Below, one piece after another: positions 13,262 through 21,144 of a DNA stretch of 27,182 nt (position 1 is the stretch's first letter; each line of letters opens with the position of its first letter). The translations under genes and the position numbers were made by a program. Under the pieces are notes generated by a model. That model searched no databases. It was given only the letters and a program-made list of their open reading frames with translations, and was not told the origin of the DNA. Source of the DNA: JAKQIM01 sp964633225 (GTDB lineage Bacteria; Chloroflexota; Anaerolineae; Anaerolineales; UBA4823); assembly GCA_964633225.1 (NCBI GenBank), contig CAZWFQ010000051.1, positions 1 to 27,182 of the forward strand. The letters are read 5' to 3'.

Positions 13262-15676
13262 ATGCTAGAATCTCAGTCAATCATGCTTACATCCGCAGTC
13301 TCCCCGAACGAAGTTCCACTTCATACAATTTCTGTCCGCAGCCTGGTGGAATTTGTACTGCGAGCAGGCGATTTGACCCCGGGTGGGTTTCAAAAGCGCG
13401 ATCGCGCTCTGCTTGGCACGCAAGGCCACAAGCAAGTACAGCACTCCCGCCCTGAAGGGTATGAAACCGAAGTAGAGGTTACCTACCGGGTTGAGGGCGC
13501 TAACCCGCCCGTAGAGGTGCGCGGCCGGATTGATGGTCTGTATGCCAATACAGAACCAGTGATTATTGAGGAGATCAAAACTACCACGCTAAGCCTGGAT
13601 CTGATCAGTGAAGATCACAACCCGCTGCATTGGGCACAGGCACAGTGCTATGCTTATATGTATGTCCGACAAAATAATCTAAGTGGGGCCGTCATTCACC
13701 TAACCTATTACTACCTGGGTAGCGACGAACAAAGTTCGCAGAAAGAAAAGACCTTCGAACGCTGCTTTACACAGGCCGAATTAGAAGTCTTTTTCAACAA
13801 ACTGATCACGCCATACCTGGATTGGTTCAGAAAAGTTCTTGCCTGGCAAACCAGGCGCGACCTGTCAATCCAACAACTCAATTTCCCCTACGAAAATTAT
13901 CGCCCTGATCAACGAGAGATGGCTGTGGCGGTCTACAAAACCATCCGGGCCCAAGGCCGCCTGTATGTACAATCGCCCACCGGGGTAGGCAAGACAATCG
14001 CCACCCTTTTCCCAGCGGTTAAAGCCCTGGGGCAGGGGCTGGCAGCCAAGGTCTTTTACCTGACGGCAAAAACATCCGGGCGTCTGATTGCAGAAAAGAC
14101 ACTCGACGACATGCGACAGGCTGGCTTATACTTAAACAGCGTGACCCTGACCGCGAAAGAGAAGATCTGTTTTTGCCCGCCAGTCAACTGCGACCCAGAA
14201 CGATGCGATTTCGCCCGCGATTATTTCAACAAAGCAAAACGAGCACTAGATAAAATCGATCAACTCCAGGCTTTTACTCGCCCGCTAATTGAGGAGATTG
14301 CCCAAAAGTATCAACTCTGTCCTTTTGAATTTTCACTTGACCTGGCCTTATGGGTAGACTGCATTATTTGCGACTATAACTACGCCTTTGATCCGCGCGT
14401 CTATCTGCACCGTTTTTTTGACCTCAACACTGAGCCCTACATCTTTTTAGTCGACGAGGCTCACAACCTTCCAGACCGGGCCAGGGCGATGTATTCAGCA
14501 GAATTGGAGAAAAAGACGGTGCTAAACCTTCAACGCACGTTGAAGCCTCACCTGCCCGAGTTGGCCAAAAGCTTGAGTGTGATCAATAAGGTTTTGTTAG
14601 AGATCCAAAAAACTTGCCAAACAGAAGGGGCACCGGCGCTGGTGGAACACGCCCCCCCCGAAAAACTACTTAAGGCTGTCTGGGAATTCAGCCAATTAGC
14701 AGAAGACTGGCTGGCCTTGAATCAAATTGCTGAGTTTAGGCAAGAACTGCTAGAGTTCTATTTCTTGTGCAGCAGTTATCTCCGCACAGCCGAGTATTTT
14801 GACACCTTCTATGTATCCTACTTTGAACGCCAAGGGCAAGCTGATCTGAAAGCAAAATTGTTTTGCCTCGATCCAGCCCCTATGCTGGCTGCCCCCCTGG
14901 AACGCAGCCAATCGGCCATCTTTTTCTCAGCCACACTGCTGCCGGTGGATTATTTTATGCAGCTATTGACTGGCCCCGCAGAACACCCCAAGCGGATCTT
15001 TCAATCCCCATTTCCAACCGAGAATGTGGGCTTGCTGATACATAATAAGATATCCACCAAATATACCCAGCGGGCCGACTCTTATGCTGCGATTGCATCT
15101 GCCATCGTATCCGTCTGTCGTGCCCAGGTGGGCAATTACCTGGTTTTCTTCCCGTCCTACGCATACCTGACGGCAGTGCTCGAATTACTCAACAAGAAAC
15201 TGCCAGAAAAGCAGATTCTCGTTCAAGATCGGGGCATGACAGAAACAGAGCGCGAGTCCTTTTTGGCTCAGTTCTCAACCAGCAACCAGGAAACCCTAAT
15301 CGGCCTTGCTGTGATGGGCGGCATCTTTGGCGAAGGCATTGATCTGGTAGGAGACCGATTGATTGGCGCCGTGGTTGTCGGCGTTGGGGTACCACAAGTA
15401 TGCCTGGAACGAGATCTCATCAAAGAATACTTTGATCGCCAAAACGGCAATGGCTTTGCCTACGCCTACCAATACCCGGGCTTCAACCGTGTACTGCAAG
15501 CAACCGGACGAGTGATCCGCACAGAAACAGACCGGGGCGTCATTGTATTGATTGACGAGCGCTTTACCCAAGCGCGCTACCGCCACTTATTCCCCACACA
15601 CTGGCGAGGGTTTCAAATTGTACAAAACACCGGCGAGATAGAAGACAGATTGGAGCGTTTCTGGTCGCTTGCCTAA
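13262..15676 (+). CDS. Cas4-like PD-(D/E)XK nuclease fused to XPD/DinG-type helicase
   Basis: This 804-residue protein unwinds and probably cuts DNA. The N-terminal quarter carries a RecB/Cas4-type nuclease motif set: D91 (RGRIDG), E104-x-K106 (EEIKTT) and Q126-x3-Y130. The helicase follows: Walker A SPTGVGKT (238-245), DEAH box D398-E-A-H, and motif VI QATGRVIR (746-753). An iron-sulfur domain lies between, with C303, C305, C310 and C315 and then 'LCPFEF', whose Cys is a usual fourth ligand; 'DCIICDYNYAFDP' is also typical of XPD/DinG. Superfamily 2 iron-sulfur helicases run 5' to 3' on single strands. Two ATG codons compete: 13262 and 13283. An extended -10 (TGCTAGAAT) lies just before the second and would make it nearly leaderless. 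Similar fusions are known in bacteria. It is divergent from the regulator and so probably independent of the oxidase-like operon. Confidence 0.88.
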   Translation: MLESQSIMLTSAVSPNEVPLHTISVRSLVEFVLRAGDLTPGGFQKRDRALLGTQGHKQVQHSRPEGYETEVEVTYRVEGANPPVEVRGRIDGLYANTEPVIIEEIKTTTLSLDLISEDHNPLHWAQAQCYAYMYVRQNNLSGAVIHLTYYYLGSDEQSSQKEKTFERCFTQAELEVFFNKLITPYLDWFRKVLAWQTRRDLSIQQLNFPYENYRPDQREMAVAVYKTIRAQGRLYVQSPTGVGKTIATLFPAVKALGQGLAAKVFYLTAKTSGRLIAEKTLDDMRQAGLYLNSVTLTAKEKICFCPPVNCDPERCDFARDYFNKAKRALDKIDQLQAFTRPLIEEIAQKYQLCPFEFSLDLALWVDCIICDYNYAFDPRVYLHRFFDLNTEPYIFLVDEAHNLPDRARAMYSAELEKKTVLNLQRTLKPHLPELAKSLSVINKVLLEIQKTCQTEGAPALVEHAPPEKLLKAVWEFSQLAEDWLALNQIAEFRQELLEFYFLCSSYLRTAEYFDTFYVSYFERQGQADLKAKLFCLDPAPMLAAPLERSQSAIFFSATLLPVDYFMQLLTGPAEHPKRIFQSPFPTENVGLLIHNKISTKYTQRADSYAAIASAIVSVCRAQVGNYLVFFPSYAYLTAVLELLNKKLPEKQILVQDRGMTETERESFLAQFSTSNQETLIGLAVMGGIFGEGIDLVGDRLIGAVVVGVGVPQVCLERDLIKEYFDRQNGNGFAYAYQYPGFNRVLQATGRVIRTETDRGVIVLIDERFTQARYRHLFPTHWRGFQIVQNTGEIEDRLERFWSLA
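13264..13271 (+). promoter_or_regulatory. Possible extended -10 for the helicase gene
   Basis: GCTAGAAT, preceded by T at 13263, forms TGCTAGAAT: an extended -10 with one mismatch to TATAAT. No good -35 precedes it. If used, transcription would begin a few bases before ATG 13283, arguing for the shorter helicase start. Confidence 0.3.
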
Positions 15677-16748
15677 GAAGGATTGTCGTTTCCCGTTTTT
15701 TGCTTCCCATTTATCACCCGTCGCACAATTTGTCCCGCCACCGCATGCACAATATAATCGGGAATGCCATCCACCGCCCTGGATTGCAGGCGTAAATCTA
15801 CAGGGTCGTTGATATAGTCCACCACCACAAACAAACCCTCGGGCGTGCAAGCCACCTCAGTTGAAAATAATTCGAGCCCTGCCACACCAGCGATCGGCGC
15901 CAATAGATTCCTTATTCCGCCCAAGCCCAGGCGTCTTTCATCTTCTATCGTAAGGGGGATGTAAACATGAGTTTTTGTGTTCCACCAACAAGGAAACACC
16001 AACCCATCGCAGTAAATTACCCGGAACCAGGCCTCTTGCCCGCCAAACACACATGGCACAATGTGTTTTTGTAAGAGATATTGGTCATNNNNNNNNNNNN
16101 NNNNNNNNNNNNNNNNNNNNNNNNNNNNNNNNNNNNNNNNNNNNNNNNNNNNNNNNNNNNNNNNNNNNNNNNNNNNNNNNNNNNNNNNTCTTGCCCGCCA
16201 AACACACATGGCACAATGTGTTTTTGTAAGAGATATTGGTCATTTGGGTAGCGCTGCCGGGCTAGCTGCACCTGCTCCCAGGTATTTAACCCGGTTACAA
16301 CACCTCTTCCACCACCGCCATGCGCCGGCTTGACATCAAAATTCGGGCCCAGTGGGCTGAGATCAACAGGCGGGGCAAATTCGGGTTCACTAACATAAGA
16401 TGGGAGGATGATCGTATAAGGAGTATTGATCCCAGCGCGGATAAACTCGTAATGGCAAAAAGCCTTATCCCAGGCACGCCGCGCCAGTGTAAAGGAATTC
16501 AAATAAGAAATTTCTTGCTCTCGAATAAATGACGCCAGGGGCAGAAAACGCTCATCGTTATCAGATGCGCGATCAAAAAACGCTCGGAATTGCAGCTCGC
16601 CTCTATTCAGTGCTTGCAACGTCGATTCTAGATTCGCAGGGCTCACCTGAAATATGGATGCGTCATACATGCGACAGGCGGCCTCAAGTAAAGCTGTGAA
16701 GCCAGCGTCAAACTCCCAATTCCAGGCAAAACACAGATCGTAGATCAT
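15673..16748 (-). CDS. ATP-grasp family protein, split only by an artificial gap
   Basis: Joining the two parts gives 306 residues from ATG 16748 (MIYDLCFAWNWEFDAGF). Segments 'RAWDKAFCHYEFIRAGINTPYTIIL', 'FDVKPAHGGGGRGV', 'QYLLQKHIVP', 'AWFRVIYCDGLVFPCWW', 'ELFSTEVACTPEGLFVVVDYIND' and 'DLRLQSRAVDGIPDYIV' are those of an ATP-grasp fold: Lys and Gly-rich loop for ATP, and the Glu/Asp/Asn pair for magnesium. Such enzymes join a carboxylate to an amine through an acyl phosphate; the substrate here is unknown. The frames left and right agree once one copy of the 55-base duplication plus the 100 N are removed (155 bases), so the gene is intact. A GTG at 16811 would extend it through a palindrome and is unlikely. 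Its stop overlaps the helicase stop tail to tail (15673-15676). Confidence 0.78.
16034..16243. repeat. 55-base exact direct repeat flanking the N run (assembly artefact)
   Basis: Bases 16034-16088 and 16189-16243 are identical, and 100 N lie between them. The length equals a common assembler word size. The next bases on each side continue the same gene in frame only if one copy and the N run are removed. This is an unmerged contig overlap, not a biological repeat. Confidence 0.9.
16089..16188. other. Scaffold gap of 100 N (no sequence actually missing)
   Basis: Placeholder run inside the ATP-grasp gene. The identical flanks show that the adjoining contigs overlap, so the true gap length is negative 55. 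Confidence 0.95.
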
Positions 16749-16763
16749 ACTTTTTTGTATGGT

Positions 16764-16805
16764 ATTAGGGCCGTCCCAAAAGCGCTTTTTGGAGACAGCC
16801 CTAAT
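16764..16805. repeat. 42-base palindrome resembling paired IS terminal repeats
   Basis: ATTAGGGC...GCCCTAAT arms run inward for about 18 pairs with two wobbles and one bulge, around a centre AGCGC. Each arm (GGGCNGTC-TCCAAAA type) resembles the terminal inverted repeats of IS1182-like insertion sequences. It lies in the 77-base spacer between the ferritin-like and ATP-grasp genes. It may be a remnant miniature element; it could also end or stabilise the ferritin transcript, though no T run follows. Confidence 0.45.
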
Positions 16806-16825
16806 TGCCACACAACAATTTGTAC

Positions 16826-17326
16826 CTAACCCTTATGCATCATTAAAGAATCTAGATCCTCATCCAGCGATTGTAGATCCTCTTCGTGCTCAACTTCATC
16901 CTGCAGAATAGTCAAAACAACATTATAAGTTACAGGATCTTTATCCTTGACCACCTGTAACAACTTCTGGTAAACATCAATCGCACACTGCTCTCCCTTG
17001 ATATTCTGCGCCAGGATTTCTTTGACGAATGCATCGGTGGGGGCTTCATACCCACAATGCGTATGTTTAAACCACTCTTCTGGGCTGATCAGTGGCGTTC
17101 CGCCTAATTGAATGATGCGCAAAGCCAACAAATCGGCATGTGCCAATTCTTCAGTAGCATGTAACAACAGTTCAGATGCCACCGCGTCCTTCATAGGGCC
17201 TTTTACGATCTTGGCTCCCAGCCAATACTGGTAGTAAGCCAACCACTCATCAGCAAACGCCTGGTTCAGCAAGTCCAGTAGTTTATCGATATCCATCCCC
17301 ACGATTTGACGACCTTTAGTTCCCAT
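16826..17326 (-). CDS. Ferritin-like diiron protein of the thioferritin (Dps-like) type
   Basis: This 166-residue protein has a four-helix ferritin fold. Metal ligand candidates are in 'FADEWLAYYQYW' (helix 1), 'ATEELAHADLLALR' (helix 2, E-x2-H), 'NIKGEQCAIDVY' (helix 3) and 'ILQDEVEHEEDLQSL' (helix 4, E-x2-H). Two Cys, in THCGYEAP (about 93) and GEQC (about 115), lie either side of helix 3's glutamate, as in Dps-like thioferritins of archaea and anaerobes, which use peroxide to oxidise iron and protect against oxidative stress. ATG 17326 has GAGGAG about six bases upstream. A perfect TATAAT at 17392-17387 (-) could be its -10. It lies downstream of the oxidase-type flavoprotein; the 92-base gap suggests its own promoter. 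Confidence 0.8.
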   Translation of the reverse strand: MGTKGRQIVGMDIDKLLDLLNQAFADEWLAYYQYWLGAKIVKGPMKDAVASELLLHATEELAHADLLALRIIQLGGTPLISPEEWFKHTHCGYEAPTDAFVKEILAQNIKGEQCAIDVYQKLLQVVKDKDPVTYNVVLTILQDEVEHEEDLQSLDEDLDSLMMHKG

Positions 17327-17386
17327 GACTACTCCTCTCGGTTATGATAAATCTGATTTTCCAGCCCAATCAAGAACGTTAACAAA

Positions 17387-17392
17387 ATTATA
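17387..17392 (-). promoter_or_regulatory. TATAAT -10 box before the ferritin-like gene
   Basis: Perfect TATAAT on the minus strand, 60 bases before ATG 17326. No clear -35 at 16-18 bases, so confidence is limited. It lies in the AT-rich 92-base spacer after the flavoprotein gene. Confidence 0.4.
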
Positions 17393-17418
17393 CCCAATAT
17401 TTCAAAATGCATACTGTT

Positions 17419-18831
17419 CTATTCATCTTTTAAATGGGCGCCTTGTTCTGAATCCGGGAAAACTTTGCCAGGGTTAAGAATGTGCAATGGATCTAACGCC
17501 AACTTGATGCGTTTCTGGATTTCAATCGAAAGCGGACCAAGCGCTTGTTCCATGTAAGGGCGCTTCAATGCCCCCACTCCATGCTCGCCTGAAAGCGTCC
17601 CCCCCAGTGACAAAGCCAAGGCAAACACATCGGCAGCCATTTGCTTGACTTTTTCCCACTGAACTGGATCGCGTTTATCGAACAAGATAGCGGGGTGTAG
17701 GTTCCCGTCGCCCGCGTGTCCATAGATGACGATTGGCAAACCATACTGAACACCAATCGCTTTCAGCCCACGCACTGCATCAGGAATAGCACTGCGTGGA
17801 ACAGTAATGTCCTCTCCCAGCTTGTTGGGGGCGCGGCGCGCCAACGCAGGCGAAACCGAGCGACGCGCCTGCCATAGCCGGGCGCGCTCATGTTCATCTT
17901 GAGCCAGCCTCACGTCCCGAGCACCGCATGCACGGCAAATTCGCGCCACTTCTTCGCTCTCGCGCTTCACGGATTCATCATCTGTTCCATCGCACTCCAC
18001 CAATAGAATGGCCTCTACGTCTAACGGCAAGCCCAATGACACCGCTTCCTCTATACAAGCAATCGCTGTTTCATCCATCAGTTCCAACGTTGCCGGCACA
18101 ATACCCGCCATTAGAATGGTGTTAATGGTGCGAGAGGCATCTTCTAAAGCATCAAACTCAACGCGAGCCGTGCGGGCGAACCTCGGCTTTGCAATCAGGC
18201 GCAGCAAAGCCTCAACAATCACGCCCAGCGTCCCTTCCGAACCAGTAAAAAGCGCCTTCAAATCATAACCGACCACATCCTTAATCGGTTTACCACCAGT
18301 ACGCAAAATGCTCCCATCTGCCAGAACAACCGTCAGACCGAGCACATAATCGCCGGTTACGCCATATTTCAAACAGCGTGGACCGCCAGAATTACAAGCA
18401 ATATTCCCGCCGATGGTTGAATGCCGAATGCTCGAAGGGTCAGGAGGGTAGAACAGCCCCTCTTTCTCCACTGCCGACTGCAAATCGGCAGTGATCACAC
18501 CTGTTTCTACATGTGCCGTTGCATTAACGAGATCAATTTCTAAAATATGATTCATACGCGTGGTTGACAACACAACCCCACCCTGAAAAGGCACCGATGC
18601 GGCTGCCAACCCCGATCCCATGCCGCGCGTCACCACAGGCAGGCGCGCCGATGCCGCCGCCCGCACCACCTGGCTGACTTGCTCCACCGTTCGCGGCAGC
18701 ACCACCAGGTCTGGGCGATGATCTTCAAATGTGCCATCATAGCCATATACGGCCAAATCTTCTGGCGTAGACAGCACGCCATCCTTGCCAACAAGATTTT
18801 CAAAGTGCACAATGAGAGCCTGATCCATCAT
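17419..18831 (-). CDS. glcD: FAD-linked oxidase, glycolate oxidase subunit GlcD-like
   Basis: This 470-residue protein belongs to the FAD-binding type 4 oxidases that oxidise 2-hydroxy acids such as glycolate or D-lactate. The N-terminal FAD domain has 'LPVVTRGMGSGLAAASVP' (about 63-80), 'PPDPSSIRHSTIGGNIACNSGGPRCLKYG' (about 130-157) and 'GSEGTLGVIVEALLRLI' (about 197-213). The C-terminal domain has 'IYGHAGDGNLHPAIL' (about 374-388), 'GGTLSGEHGVGALKRPYM' (about 418-435) and 'ALDPLHILNPGKVF' at the end. Length and motifs match GlcD. GlcE and GlcF are not adjacent, so it may act alone, as many archaeal and bacterial D-lactate dehydrogenases of this family do; substrate is unproven. Two ATG codons (18831, 18828) are possible; GAGG is better spaced for the second. 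Confidence 0.88.
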   Translation of the reverse strand: MMDQALIVHFENLVGKDGVLSTPEDLAVYGYDGTFEDHRPDLVVLPRTVEQVSQVVRAAASARLPVVTRGMGSGLAAASVPFQGGVVLSTTRMNHILEIDLVNATAHVETGVITADLQSAVEKEGLFYPPDPSSIRHSTIGGNIACNSGGPRCLKYGVTGDYVLGLTVVLADGSILRTGGKPIKDVVGYDLKALFTGSEGTLGVIVEALLRLIAKPRFARTARVEFDALEDASRTINTILMAGIVPATLELMDETAIACIEEAVSLGLPLDVEAILLVECDGTDDESVKRESEEVARICRACGARDVRLAQDEHERARLWQARRSVSPALARRAPNKLGEDITVPRSAIPDAVRGLKAIGVQYGLPIVIYGHAGDGNLHPAILFDKRDPVQWEKVKQMAADVFALALSLGGTLSGEHGVGALKRPYMEQALGPLSIEIQKRIKLALDPLHILNPGKVFPDSEQGAHLKDE

Positions 18832-18850
18832 TACCTCTTATCTTGGGTAT

Positions 18851-19027
18851 ATGCCTGGTCAATTAGACACCAACGTAACCCATCCCCATTTCATCAAATT
18901 CGCTAGTGCCGAGGATGTTATCATCAAACCATGGGTTATGGAAGTATTGACCACAGAAGAATTCATCAGCCCAGAAATCAAAAAAAAACAGAGAATTACA
19001 ACATTAAAAATTTCGCGCACAATCTGA
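18851..19027 (+). CDS. Doubtful 58-aa small open frame upstream of tig
   Basis: An ATG at 18851 opens a 58-codon frame ending TGA 19027, in the divergent spacer between the flavoprotein and trigger factor. Residues 30-47 (EVLTTEEFISPEIKKKQR after Met30) look protein-like, but there is no ribosome binding site, the frame crosses a run of nine A, and I recognise no family. Listed because it fills an otherwise empty 262-base spacer. Confidence 0.18.
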   Translation: MPGQLDTNVTHPHFIKFASAEDVIIKPWVMEVLTTEEFISPEIKKKQRITTLKISRTI

Positions 19028-19050
19028 TGCAAGAGATACAAAATATGCGG

Positions 19051-19056
19051 TATAAT
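19051..19056 (+). promoter_or_regulatory. TATAAT -10 box of the tig-clpP operon
   Basis: Perfect TATAAT, 38 bases before the TTG start of tig. The -35 region is poor (TGCAAG at 17 bases). Transcription would begin near 19063, giving a leader of about 30 bases containing AAGGA. Confidence 0.45.
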
Positions 19057-19093
19057 TTTTGGTCTGAAGCTAATTTTATGAAGGAAACATGCC

Positions 19094-20506
19094 TTGAAAA
19101 TTGAAACCCAATACCTCGATGACCATCAGGTCAAACTCACCGTTCAGGTAGAGAAAGAACCCCTTGAAGAAGCCCGCCAGCGCGCTGCCCGCCAGTTGGC
19201 CCGCAAGATCAAGATTCCTGGCTTTCGCCCTGGCAAAGCTCCATTAGCCGTGATTATTCGAACAGTCGGCGAAGGGGCGATCATGGAAGAAGCCATGGAA
19301 CTCCTGGTCAATGATATTTACCCCAAGGCCCTTGACGAAGCCAAGATCAAACCCTACGGCCCGGGCCAGTTGGAAAACGTGGTCAGTATGGACCCGCCCA
19401 CGTTTGAATTCAAGATTCCCCTGGAAGCCGAAGTGACCCTGGGTAACTACCACGATATTCGCTTCCCCTATGCTGCACCATCCGTCACGGATGAAGACAT
19501 TGAACACACACTGAATGATCTGCGCGAGCGCCAGGCCGTGCTTGAGCCCGTTGAGCGCGCAGCCAAAGAAGGTGACCGTGTCTATCTGCGCTTGAAAGCC
19601 AACCTCACCAAGCCTGTGGAAGGCGAGCCAGACCTGATTGAAGAGCGCGCATTCCCGGTTGTCATCCTGCCGAAGAACAGCGACAAAACAAGCGAATGGC
19701 CATTTGCAGGCTTCTCGCGTAAGCTGATCGGGCTCTCTGCCAATGAAGAAAAGACCTTCAAGGCCACCGGTCCCGAAGATTGCGCCCTTGAGGCGCTGCG
19801 CGGCAAATCTGCAGAATTCCATGTAACCGTCCAAGATGTCAAAGTGCGCAACCTGCCCGAATTAGATGATCAATTTGCGCAGTCTGTTGGCGAATACGAA
19901 ACTGTGGATGTGTTACGCACCGAGGTACGTCGCTCTTTAGAGAATCGCTCTCAAGAAGAATACGACGCTGGCTACCACGAGCAGATCATGGATCAGTTGA
20001 TCGCAGAATCTACCATCAAATATGCTCCGCAAATGAGCGAGCGCGAGGTGGATCTGTTCATGGATCAACTGAAAGAACGTATTGGCTCGCAAGGCCTGGA
20101 CCTGGAAACCTACATGAAAATGCGCCAGATGGACGAGACAACCCTGCGCGCTGAAGCACAACCCCTGGCCGAAAGACGCCTCAAGCAGACCCTGGTCTTG
20201 CTCGAGGTTGCCCGCCAGGAGAAGATAGAAGTTGCACCAGAAGAGATCCAGGCTGAGTCGGCTCGCACATTGGATGAGTTGAGCCACTACTTGCCTGCTG
20301 ATAAGGCACGCAAAACCTTCACCAACGAATTCATTCGCGGTATGGTGGGCAATATCAGCGCTGACCTGCTCATTAAGCGCACAACTGAGCGACTGCAAGC
20401 TATAGCCAAGGGCGAGTACCAACTCCCAACCCCGGCATCTGAACCGGCTCTCGAAGCTCCTGCTGCTGACTCGACGCCCGAGCCATCCACCACACCAGAG
20501 GCTTAG
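19094..20506 (+). CDS. tig: Trigger factor, ribosome-associated chaperone and prolyl isomerase
   Basis: This 470-residue protein binds nascent chains at the ribosome exit. The N-terminal domain has the ribosome-docking signature 'KIPGFRPGKAPLAVI' (about 38-52, containing GFRxGKxP). A PPIase-like middle domain follows (about 150-245), though it is weakly conserved, and then a long helical C-terminal domain (about 265-435). A Pro/Ala/Glu-rich tail after residue 435 is unlike the compact E. coli end. The start is TTG 19094: it gives the family-typical KIETQYLDDHQVKLTV, with AAGGA eight bases upstream. The ATG at 19089 is out of frame and meets TGA after two codons (ATGCCTTGA), overlapping the real start. 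clpP follows after 17 bases, a common pairing. Confidence 0.93.
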   Translation: MKIETQYLDDHQVKLTVQVEKEPLEEARQRAARQLARKIKIPGFRPGKAPLAVIIRTVGEGAIMEEAMELLVNDIYPKALDEAKIKPYGPGQLENVVSMDPPTFEFKIPLEAEVTLGNYHDIRFPYAAPSVTDEDIEHTLNDLRERQAVLEPVERAAKEGDRVYLRLKANLTKPVEGEPDLIEERAFPVVILPKNSDKTSEWPFAGFSRKLIGLSANEEKTFKATGPEDCALEALRGKSAEFHVTVQDVKVRNLPELDDQFAQSVGEYETVDVLRTEVRRSLENRSQEEYDAGYHEQIMDQLIAESTIKYAPQMSEREVDLFMDQLKERIGSQGLDLETYMKMRQMDETTLRAEAQPLAERRLKQTLVLLEVARQEKIEVAPEEIQAESARTLDELSHYLPADKARKTFTNEFIRGMVGNISADLLIKRTTERLQAIAKGEYQLPTPASEPALEAPAADSTPEPSTTPEA

Positions 20507-20523
20507 CCTCAAGGGATATAACG

Positions 20524-21138
20524 ATGACTACTTTTAATCCGCTTTCGCTAGTTCCGATGGTCATTGAGACTTCGGCACGCGGCGAACGCGCTTACGACAT
20601 CTTCTCTCTTCTGCTCAAGAATCGAATCATCTTCTTGGGCACGCCCATCAACGATCAGATTGCCAACATCACCGTTGCCCAGTTGCTCTTCCTCAACCAG
20701 GAAGATCGCGAAGCCCCTATTTCGATGTACATCAACTCGCCGGGCGGGCAGGTTTATTCTGGGTTAGCCATCTACGACACCATGCAAATGATCACCAACC
20801 CGGTTGCCACCTATGCTGTCGGTGTGACGGCATCCTTTGGCACCTTGCTGCTGGCAGCCGGCACACGCGGCATGCGCTACGCCCTGCCCCACGCCACTAT
20901 TCATATGCACCAACCGCTGGGGGGTGCTCAGGGTCAGGCCACAGATATCGAGATCCAGGCCCGCGAGATCTTGCGCCTCAAAGAGCGCCTCAACCAGATT
21001 CTAGCCTTCCATACGGGCCGCCCGCTGGCAGATGTTGAACACGACACCGACCGCGACCTCTATATGGATGCTGTAAAGGCGGTCGAATACGGTCTGGTAG
21101 ACCAGGTGCTCGAGCCGCCAGCCGAAAAGAAAGCCTAG
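20524..21138 (+). CDS. clpP: ATP-dependent Clp protease proteolytic subunit
   Basis: This 204-residue serine peptidase forms the tetradecameric barrel that degrades proteins fed by ClpX or ClpA/C. The catalytic triad is visible: Ser104 in GVTASFGTLLLAAG, His129 in IHMHQPLGG, and Asp178 in DTDRDLYMDA. The usual 'AASMGA' around the Ser is altered to 'TASFGT' but the Ser is kept. 'YINSPGGQVYSGLAIYD' (69-85) forms the oxyanion region, and 'GAQGQATDIEIQA' the handle helix. ATG 20524 has AAGGG about eight bases upstream. It is co-transcribed with tig. No clpX follows; instead a phosphatase and rlmN do. The short N-terminus suggests no long propeptide. Confidence 0.93.
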   Translation: MTTFNPLSLVPMVIETSARGERAYDIFSLLLKNRIIFLGTPINDQIANITVAQLLFLNQEDREAPISMYINSPGGQVYSGLAIYDTMQMITNPVATYAVGVTASFGTLLLAAGTRGMRYALPHATIHMHQPLGGAQGQATDIEIQAREILRLKERLNQILAFHTGRPLADVEHDTDRDLYMDAVKAVEYGLVDQVLEPPAEKKA

Positions 21139-21144
21139 GGCGCT

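Noticed and set aside
19244..19834. 196-aa minus-strand frame within tig
   Set aside because: Antisense to the trigger factor, which has full family motifs; no independent evidence.
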